NCBI GenBank assembly: GCA_002294665.1
Contig: DBFQ01000114.1
Coordinates: forward strand, 9,983 to 19,738
Direction of reading: 5' to 3'
From: Candidatus Aminicenantes bacterium UBA876
GTDB taxonomy: Bacteria > Acidobacteriota > Aminicenantia > UBA2199
Length of the DNA stretch: 9,756 bases
In this document: piece by piece, positions 5,463 to 9,756 of the stretch
Numbering within the stretch: the first letter of the stretch is position 1
Layout of the letters: the number at the start of each line of letters is the position of its first letter
Position numbers and translations under genes: made by a program
The notes under the pieces: model-generated
Databases searched by the model: none
Told to the model about the DNA's origin: nothing
The model's input: only the letters and a program-made list of their open reading frames with translations

Positions 5463-6542
5463 ATGAAATACAAGAATCGTAACCTTCACCAAGCTAAAAG
5501 CTCCAAGAAAGATGAGTTCTACACACAACTCTCAGATATTGAGCGCGAGCTAAAGCATTACAAACACCACTTTGAAGGCAAGGTGGTTTATTGCAACTGC
5601 GACGATCCGCGGGTCAGCAACTTCTTTCATTACTTCTCTTACAACTTCGAAAAACTTGGCCTTAAGAAACTTGTAACAACCTGCTATAAGAATTGTGAAA
5701 AGGATCTTTTCAGCAGAAATGATTCCGAGCGAGCAATCTATCTGGAATATAACGGAGACAGGAACGGAAATAATGTTCCAGATCCTGATGAAATCGGCAT
5801 TAAACACCTGAAAAGTGATGGTGACTTCCGCAACCCAGAATGTGTCGAATTGTTAAAACAGTCCGATATTGTAGTAACCAATCCACCGTTTTCTCTGTTT
5901 CGCGAATATATTGCTCAACTTGCTGAGTTTCAAAAAGACTTCCTTATTATTGGGAATGTAAATGCTGTCACTTATAAAGAGGTTTTCCATCTCATAAAAA
6001 ACAATAAAATATGGCTTGGCCCCAGCATTCGAAGCGGAGATAGAGAGTTTGGTATTCCCGATTATTATCCGCTAAATGCGGCAGGATGTAGAGTTGATGA
6101 TAAAGGCAATAAATTTATTCGTGTTAAAGGCGTTCGTTGGTTTACAAATCTGGATTTTAAAGAACGGTATGAAAAATTAGTCCTCTACAAAAAATACAAT
6201 CCAGCGGAATATCCAAGTTATGATAACTACGATGCAATTAATGTTGACAAAACCAGCGAAATCCCTGTTGATTACGATGGGGTCATGGGAGTACCGATAA
6301 CTTTTTTGGACAAGTTTAATCCAAATCAGTTCGAGATTTTGGGAACGAGCGATAATGGTCTTGTTGATGATAAATTCAAAAAAACACCCGGTTTAACAAA
6401 AGAATTTGTTGATGACTATTATAAAGCTGGTGGCACAGGTGCTTACAAGGAAGGTAATCCAACAGCTGGTTACTATAAAAATAACGTTGCAAAGATGGCT
6501 TATAAAAGAATATTTATCAGACGAAGAAAGGAAACCTTATGA
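5463..6542 (+). CDS. EcoRI-type adenine-specific DNA methyltransferase
   Basis: The 359-residue product matches what I know of the EcoRI methylase family (Pfam EcoRI_methylase). An N-terminal KKDEFYTQLSDIERELKHY segment is followed by KVVYCNCDDPRVSNFFHYF (40-58), the cofactor-binding region. The catalytic motif NPPF is at 140-143 in DIVVTNPPFSLFREY. A long C-terminal target-recognition region has IIGNVNAVTYKEVF, GVRWFTNLDF and the terminal GYYKNNVAKMAYKRIFIRRR. NPPF marks N6-adenine methylation with S-adenosylmethionine as donor. The length is usual for the family. The stop codon overlaps the next gene's ATG (ATGA at 6539-6542), so expression of the two is probably coupled. The gene is clearly A+T-rich, unlike the left flank, a sign of transfer. 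The protein probably marks DNA against the neighbouring nuclease; the target sequence is unknown. Confidence 0.9.
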   Translation: MKYKNRNLHQAKSSKKDEFYTQLSDIERELKHYKHHFEGKVVYCNCDDPRVSNFFHYFSYNFEKLGLKKLVTTCYKNCEKDLFSRNDSERAIYLEYNGDRNGNNVPDPDEIGIKHLKSDGDFRNPECVELLKQSDIVVTNPPFSLFREYIAQLAEFQKDFLIIGNVNAVTYKEVFHLIKNNKIWLGPSIRSGDREFGIPDYYPLNAAGCRVDDKGNKFIRVKGVRWFTNLDFKERYEKLVLYKKYNPAEYPSYDNYDAINVDKTSEIPVDYDGVMGVPITFLDKFNPNQFEILGTSDNGLVDDKFKKTPGLTKEFVDDYYKAGGTGAYKEGNPTAGYYKNNVAKMAYKRIFIRRRKETL

Positions 6543-7621
6543 AAATAGAACTCAAGGAAATAACTGTTCACGAACTGACATCTGGTTACGAAGACAAAGG
6601 AGAAGACGGTGTGTTTGGATATGGTGGTAAACTTGACATCCGGCCTCCTTACCAACGGGAGTTCATCTACAAGGACAAGCAGCGGGACGCAGTCATCGAC
6701 ACCATCACGAAAGAGTTCCCCTTAAACGTGATGTACTGGGCTGTGCGTGAGGATGGCAAATTTGAGATCATCGACGGACAGCAGCGTACCATTTCGGTTT
6801 GTCAGTATGTCGAAGGTGATTTCGCTTTCAAAGACAGGTATTTTCACAATCTCCAAAAAGACGAACAGGAACAGATTCTTAACTACAAACTCATGGTCTA
6901 CTTTTGCAGCGGATCAGACAGCGAAAGACTTGAATGGTTCAAAATCATCAACATAGCGGGTGAAAAGCTTACCGACCAAGAATTGCGAAATGCCGTCTAT
7001 TCAGGTTCTTGGGTGACTGACGCAAAGCGGTATTTCAGCAAGCGCGGTTGTGCTGCTTACGGATTGGGCGGTGACTATCTGAGCGGAACAGCGATTCGGC
7101 AAGATTACTTGGAAACAGTGATCAGGTGGATCAGCAGAGATAACATTGAGGGCTACATGGCGGAGCGCCAACACAAGCCAAATGCCAACGGCTTGTGGCT
7201 ATACTTCCAGGCAGTTATAGCCTGGGTACAGGCCACCTTCCCAACATACAGGAAAGAGATGAAGGGTATCGCTTGGGGTGACCTTTATAATTTGTTCAAG
7301 GATCGAGATTTCGACTCACAGAAACTCGAAGCCAAGATCTCAAAGCTCATGGAAGATGAAGACGTAACGAATAAAAAAGGTATTTATTCCTATGTTCTAG
7401 ACGGGAAAGAAAAACACCTGAACATCCGGGCTTTCAGCAACAGTCAGAAACGAGAGGCCTACGAACGTCAGAAAGGTATTTGTCCAGTCTGTAAAGAGCA
7501 TTTCGAGATTGAAGAAATGGAGGCAGACCACATCACACCGTGGCACGAATGCGGGAAAACGAGTTCCGAGAATTGTCAAATGCTCTGCAAGGAAGATAAC
7601 AGAAGGAAATCAGGGAAATAG
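6539..7621 (+). CDS. DUF262 (GmrSD/ParB-like) - HNH endonuclease fusion
   Basis: The 360-residue product joins two domains. Residues about 1-110 are a DUF262/GmrS-type ParB-like domain: PPYQREFIYKDKQRDAVIDTI (36-56) and the signature DGQQR (79-83), which in GmrSD-type enzymes belongs to a nucleotide-dependent module. The middle (about 110-290) is helical. Residues about 303-360 are an HNH nuclease: CPVC (315-318), ADH (329-331), WHE (335-337), N345 and LCKEDNRRKSG (349-359). The second zinc pair is degenerate, C350-x2-D353 instead of CxxC, which may or may not matter. It starts inside the methyltransferase stop codon. It is probably the cleaving partner of a restriction-modification-like pair, or a modification-sensing nuclease of the GmrSD kind. 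Several DUF262-HNH proteins act in phage defence. Confidence 0.88.
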   Translation: MKIELKEITVHELTSGYEDKGEDGVFGYGGKLDIRPPYQREFIYKDKQRDAVIDTITKEFPLNVMYWAVREDGKFEIIDGQQRTISVCQYVEGDFAFKDRYFHNLQKDEQEQILNYKLMVYFCSGSDSERLEWFKIINIAGEKLTDQELRNAVYSGSWVTDAKRYFSKRGCAAYGLGGDYLSGTAIRQDYLETVIRWISRDNIEGYMAERQHKPNANGLWLYFQAVIAWVQATFPTYRKEMKGIAWGDLYNLFKDRDFDSQKLEAKISKLMEDEDVTNKKGIYSYVLDGKEKHLNIRAFSNSQKREAYERQKGICPVCKEHFEIEEMEADHITPWHECGKTSSENCQMLCKEDNRRKSGK

Positions 7622-7623
7622 AA

Positions 7624-7665
7624 ATGTATGAGGACAGGAATCAGAAAGGATTGTTTGAGGGATGA
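7624..7665 (+). CDS. Possible 13-residue leader peptide
   Basis: An ATG two bases after the nuclease stop codon opens a 13-codon frame (MYEDRNQKGLFEG) that stops at TGA 7663-7665, overlapping the ATGATG start of the next gene. Such a tiny frame could couple translation of the two genes, because no well-spaced ribosome-binding site precedes the next start. It has no clear ribosome-binding site of its own and may be chance. Confidence 0.2.
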   Translation: MYEDRNQKGLFEG

Positions 7666-8315
7666 TGAGCGCTGGTGATTGGGTTCAGTTTGGTGTAAAC
7701 ATCCTGATGATCGGCGTGCTGGTCTGGACCGCTTGGATCACATTTAAAAGCCAAAAACTCCAGAATGAAACAGCAATATTTGAAATGGAGTTGGAGAAAT
7801 TCAAGGCCGCGCCACGAATTGAAATCACAAAAGCTTCAATTATTCACACCAATTCGCCTCGGACTTCAAGAGTTGATTTTGTCTATGAAAACACTGGCCA
7901 CTCAGTCGCACATATCACGGAAATCAGAATTCTTGCTTGGGTCGACAAAGAGCCTTCTCCCGGAACTTTCCCAACTTGGCCGGCAGAGTTTTTGCTCAAG
8001 CCTCATGAGAGCCAAAATCTCACTTTTCCACTAGACGTATTTGGTAAGGCCAAAGAGTTCTACTACTTAAAAATAGCCATTTCCTATTACCAGAGATTTC
8101 TTGAAAAAAAGCACTATTACCAGACTATTTTCCACTATGGTGTAGAAAAAGAGATTTTCGATGTCGATTTTTTTGATGATCAGTCGATATCAAGTAGCTA
8201 CCCTTTACTTCAAATTAAAGTTGAAGAAAAAGGGCCCACGGAATCCCCGCCAGCAAGCATTGACAACATTCGGAAAGCCCCAGATGTCTTTTATGGACCT
8301 CCCCCATGGAGTTAG
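7662..8315 (+). CDS. Membrane-anchored protein of unknown function with beta-rich cytoplasmic domain
   Basis: I do not recognise the family. The 217-residue product has one membrane helix near the N-terminus (about 9-27, FGVNILMIGVLVWTAWITF). A charged helix follows (about 29-49, KSQKLQNETAIFEMELEKFK). Then comes an alternating hydrophobic, beta-sandwich-like domain (about 50-175, PRIEITKASIIH, VDFVYENTGHSVAHITEIRIL, LKPHESQNLTFPL, YYLKIAISYYQ) and a proline-rich tail (GPPPWS). The short N-terminal side would face out and the domain would be cytosolic. It starts 40 bases after the nuclease gene at ATGATG (7662 or 7665), preceded directly by GAGGG, and ends at a terminator. It is thus the last gene of the repressor/methyltransferase/nuclease series. 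It may be a membrane component or effector of the module, or cargo; the sequence does not decide. Confidence 0.75.
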   Translation: MMSAGDWVQFGVNILMIGVLVWTAWITFKSQKLQNETAIFEMELEKFKAAPRIEITKASIIHTNSPRTSRVDFVYENTGHSVAHITEIRILAWVDKEPSPGTFPTWPAEFLLKPHESQNLTFPLDVFGKAKEFYYLKIAISYYQRFLEKKHYYQTIFHYGVEKEIFDVDFFDDQSISSSYPLLQIKVEEKGPTESPPASIDNIRKAPDVFYGPPPWS

Positions 8316-8336
8316 AACTATTAGTTCCTTTTTTTT
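8315..8336 (+). terminator. Rho-independent-type terminator ending the defence-like series
   Basis: GAACT (8315-8319) and AGTTC (8323-8327) form a 5-bp stem with a 3-base loop, followed by a run of eight T (8329-8336). It begins at the last base of the stop codon. The stem is short, but the T-run and position are right, and a new promoter follows. Confidence 0.55.
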
Positions 8337-8337
8337 A

Positions 8338-8366
8338 TTGAAATTTAAAAATACCTGGGCTATTAT
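8338..8366 (+). promoter_or_regulatory. Promoter of the three-gene toxin-antitoxin set
   Basis: TTGAAA (8338-8343) and TATTAT (8361-8366) are exactly 17 bases apart and each matches the consensus in 5 of 6 positions. Transcription would start near 8373, some 35 bases before the ATG at 8408. It lies directly behind the terminator at 8315-8336, which separates this unit from the upstream genes. Confidence 0.6.
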
Positions 8367-8407
8367 CAAAGTGCAGAAAGCATACCAATATTATCAGAAG
8401 GTTGCCA

Positions 8408-8722
8408 ATGAGCGAAAAAAAGGAAATAAAAATTGAATTTGTGAAGGCAGAAGGCTATAAGACCATGTCCGCTACTGGATGTTATGGCGGAATTTCACCT
8501 CAAGGTGAAATTGTTGCTGAATTCTTTGTAGATAAACCAATAACTCCAGAAGAAACAAAACTGATAGTTGAACTTGGAAAAACCACTGAACAGAAAATGG
8601 ATTTTCCACCTGGGATTCTTCGTGAAATTCAAGCAAGTTTTGTAATTCGCCCAGATCTTGCTTTGAGCATTGGGAAATGGTTAATTGACAAGGCTGAGAA
8701 GGCAGGAGGGATGAAAAAATGA
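8408..8722 (+). CDS. Conserved small protein, DUF3467-like, coupled to the antitoxin gene
   Basis: The 104-residue product has an N-terminal strand (EIKIEFVKAEGYKTMSATG), then CYGGISPQGEIVAEFFVDKPITPEE, and ends with REIQASFVIRPDLALSIGKWLIDKAEK. A central GG(I/V)(S/T)PQG followed by a hydrophobic strand, and a closing segment of the type strand-xPxxAxSIxxWL, recalls the DUF3467-like family of unknown function; this is from memory and tentative. I chose the ATG at 8408 because AGAAGG (8396-8401) lies 6 bases upstream; a TTG at 8402 is less likely. Its stop overlaps the antitoxin ATG (ATGA at 8719-8722), so the two are probably translationally coupled. It may be a third component or regulator of the toxin-antitoxin set. 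Confidence 0.75.
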   Translation: MSEKKEIKIEFVKAEGYKTMSATGCYGGISPQGEIVAEFFVDKPITPEETKLIVELGKTTEQKMDFPPGILREIQASFVIRPDLALSIGKWLIDKAEKAGGMKK

Positions 8723-8991
8723 CCGCTTGCGTGAATACATTCAGGGTTGAGAGCACCGGTTTTATCTTTAGCTTTAAAGACCATTGGAGTAAAGCCATGG
8801 CTGAAATAGACAGAAACTTCGACGCTGAAGACTTTCTTCATTCTTCCCTGAAAGATATTTCGCCAGTGTTTGTCAGCTTCGATTATCTACCAAACAGAGA
8901 GACGATAAAGGTATTTGAAGAAGCAGAAAGAGGGGAAAACATTGTAAAATGTAAAGATCTTGACGACCTTTTTTCTAAACTCGGCATTTAG
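8719..8991 (+). CDS. RelB/DinJ-like antitoxin with unusual N-terminus
   Basis: The C-terminal half of this 90-residue product matches the toxin-binding end of RelB-type antitoxins: LPNRETIKVFEEAERGENIVKCKDLDDLFSKL (57-88), with the PNxET, EEAxRG and DLFxxL landmarks. The N-terminal part (TFRVESTGFIFSFKDHWSKAMAEIDRNFDAEDFL) does not look like the ribbon-helix-helix or AbrB domains usually found there. AGGAGG (8704-8709) lies 9 bases before the ATG at 8719. A second in-frame ATG at 8797 also has a GGAG 7 bases upstream and would give a 64-residue form. It presumably wraps and inactivates the toxin encoded next and may repress the operon. Its stop codon touches the toxin's TTG. Confidence 0.82.
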   Translation: MTACVNTFRVESTGFIFSFKDHWSKAMAEIDRNFDAEDFLHSSLKDISPVFVSFDYLPNRETIKVFEEAERGENIVKCKDLDDLFSKLGI

Positions 8992-9300
8992 TTGACTCGA
9001 AGAAAGCCTCTTAAACCACAATACCACAGAAAGTTCCAAGAAGACTTGGATTTATATCTTAAGAAATACCCCAAAGTGAAAGAGGATAACAAAAAAATGC
9101 TTAAAGATGTGATAAAAACTATTGCATCTCGGCAGAAACTTGATAGTAATTATTATGATCACAAGTTGAGTGGGGAATGGAAAGATCACAGGTGTTGTCA
9201 CCTGCGAGGAGATTGGGAATTGGTTTACAAGATTGATAAAAAAAACTTAATCCTACACTTATACCGAACAGGGACACATGCGCGAATATTCCGTATATAG
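8992..9300 (+). CDS. YafQ-family mRNA-cleaving toxin (RelE/ParE superfamily)
   Basis: The 102-residue product aligns well with E. coli YafQ over DHKLSGEWKDHRCCH...DWELVYKI...YRTGTHARIF. All the residues known to matter in YafQ have counterparts at nearly the same spacing: H57, H70, D74, W75, H96 and F100 (YafQ H50, H63, D67, W68, H87, F91). It should therefore be an active ribosome-dependent mRNA endonuclease that blocks growth when free of antitoxin. The start is TTG, directly after the antitoxin TAG, with no clear ribosome-binding site; translation probably depends on coupling and is kept lower than that of the antitoxin. Its last 42 bases overlap the opposite-strand gene ending at 9259. 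It is likely a stabilising or defence module of the element. Confidence 0.9.
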   Translation: MTRRKPLKPQYHRKFQEDLDLYLKKYPKVKEDNKKMLKDVIKTIASRQKLDSNYYDHKLSGEWKDHRCCHLRGDWELVYKIDKKNLILHLYRTGTHARIFRI

Positions 9301-9504
9301 TCCAAATTTTACTAGAAATTTTTCCTCATCCACCAGCATCAACTCATAGTGAAGCTCCCTCCTCCGGTCCGGATCTGTCAGAGCATACTCAATCCTGGCC
9401 AGAAGATCCTCAACTGATAAATCACTCAAACACCAGTTCGTAATGATGGAGATCCGATAAAGCAGATAAGCCGAATCCCTGGTGAAATATCTTTCTTTTC
9501 CCAT
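9259..9504 (-). CDS. Small hypothetical protein near the integrase end
   Basis: The 81-residue product is not recognised. It is helical and charged (MGKERYFTRDSAYLLYRISI, then LSVEDLLARIEYALTDPDRRRELHYELMLVDEEKFLVKFG). The frame extends to a GTG at 9525, seven codons upstream; neither start has a strong ribosome-binding site, and I prefer the ATG at 9504. Its 3' end overlaps the toxin gene tail by 42 bases on the opposite strand. Small genes next to integrases often encode excision factors, but no winged helix of the Xis/AlpA kind is clear here. The regular alternation of charged and hydrophobic residues and the sensible composition favour a real gene, with moderate confidence. Confidence 0.5.
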   Translation of the reverse strand: MGKERYFTRDSAYLLYRISIITNWCLSDLSVEDLLARIEYALTDPDRRRELHYELMLVDEEKFLVKFGLYTEYSRMCPCSV

Positions 9505-9549
9505 GCAAAACCCAAAGCAATTCACATTCCAAATTTACTGGGCCATCAT

Positions 9550-9578
9550 TTGACATAGTAATTCTCTAAGTTCATATA
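9550..9578 (+). promoter_or_regulatory. Possible integrase promoter
   Basis: A perfect TTGACA (9550-9555) lies 17 bases before CATATA (9573-9578), a weak -10 match (3 of 6), just ahead of the integrase start. The -35 box is the stronger part of the evidence. Confidence 0.3.
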
Positions 9579-9589
9579 TGGAGTGAACC

Positions 9590-9756
9590 ATGCCTTCCAA
9601 GACCGGATACCGCGTCCGCAAACGCGGGGATACCTATTTCGTAGATTTCAGACTGCCGGGGATCCCGAGATTCCGGAGATCACTGAAGACCGGCAACGCT
9701 TGTCAAGCGGCATATAACTTTACGAGGTTTAGCGGCACATACCTTTACGAGTTTGG
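9590..9756 (+). CDS. Tyrosine-recombinase integrase, N-terminal part, apparently interrupted
   Basis: The start MPSKTGYRVRKRGDTYFVDF, then RLPGIPRFRRSLKTG, is the N-terminal arm-type DNA-binding domain of phage and island integrases: a strand with GDTYFVDF, then a strand ending in RRSLKT. GGAG lies 6 bases before the ATG. After about residue 36 (base 9697) the family's expected helix (T-x-R-x-A-E type) is absent. The frame continues only as ACQAAYNFTRFSGTYLYEF, which is translated from the repeats at 9706-9751. The best reading is an integrase gene cut by an insertion sequence; a window edge or an in-frame natural variation could also play a part. The missing core-binding and catalytic domains (R-H-R-Y) would lie beyond the window or be lost. 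It belongs with the tRNA-Thr fragment at 3768 as the other end of the element. Confidence 0.7.
   Translation, partial: MPSKTGYRVRKRGDTYFVDFRLPGIPRFRRSLKTGNACQAAYNFTRFSGTYLYEF
9701..9756. mobile_element. Probable end of an IS21-type insertion sequence (partial)
   Basis: From about 9701 (TGTCAAGCGG) the sequence carries two near-identical 21-bp repeats, at 9706-9726 and 9731-9751, in a 25-bp period. Both begin AGCGGCA and end CTTTACGAG, and 19 of 21 positions agree. Multiple phased repeats inside a TGT-starting tip are the hallmark of IS21-family ends, where IstA binds. The break coincides with loss of integrase similarity. No transposase is visible in the window, so this rests on the repeat pattern alone. 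Confidence 0.5.

Noticed and set aside
5257..5466. Frame overlapping the winged-helix-like gene and reaching the methyltransferase start
   Set aside because: Most of it shadows the 5096-5344 gene in another frame; the unique tail shows no recognisable domain and no start signal. A frameshifted extension was considered but nothing supports it.

Overview
The window looks like bacterial chromosome with a small integrated element in its right two thirds. The organism is probably Gram-negative. The left flank is GC-rich, carries a secreted zinc phospholipase C-like protein, and has long intergenic stretches full of low-complexity and hairpin repeats. A Desulfobacterota-like (former delta-proteobacterial) host is my guess from style only, with low confidence. 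The genes on the right are visibly richer in A+T.

Left flank (1-3767): the C-terminal part of a thioredoxin-fold protein with a CPPC motif; a convergent gene for a six-helix membrane protein; a 547-residue exported phospholipase C/S1-P1 nuclease-superfamily protein; then about 900 bases without a credible gene, holding a 67-bp exact direct repeat, a 16-bp tandem repeat and several hairpins.

Element (about 3768 to beyond 9756): it begins exactly at the 3' part of a tRNA-Thr(CGU) gene on the minus strand (3768-3811). The T arm, variable loop, anticodon loop and 3' anticodon stem are intact, and homology to a tRNA stops inside the 5' anticodon stem. This is the expected footprint of a tyrosine-recombinase element. 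The start of an integrase gene lies at the other end (9590 onward), so the restored tRNA should lie beyond the right edge. The integrase sequence stops looking like an integrase near 9700, where two 21-bp repeats resembling the end of an IS21-type insertion sequence begin. The element is therefore probably crippled.

Between the ends, a divergent regulatory region (4191-4350) separates a small leftward gene from a rightward LexA/CI-type self-cleaving repressor, which appears to be read from a leaderless transcript. Downstream on the same strand are a small winged-helix-like protein, an EcoRI-type adenine methyltransferase, a DUF262-HNH nuclease overlapping it by 4 bases, and a membrane-anchored protein of unknown role, ending at a terminator (8315-8336). 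A new promoter right after it drives a three-gene set: a conserved 104-residue protein, a RelB-like antitoxin and a YafQ-type RNase toxin, with junctions that overlap or abut. A small minus-strand gene precedes the integrase.

No replication, transfer or structural phage gene is visible. The simplest reading is a compact element with a phage-like switch, a restriction-modification-like or defence module and a stabilising toxin-antitoxin set. The methyltransferase/DUF262-HNH/membrane protein module is the best candidate for an incompletely described system.
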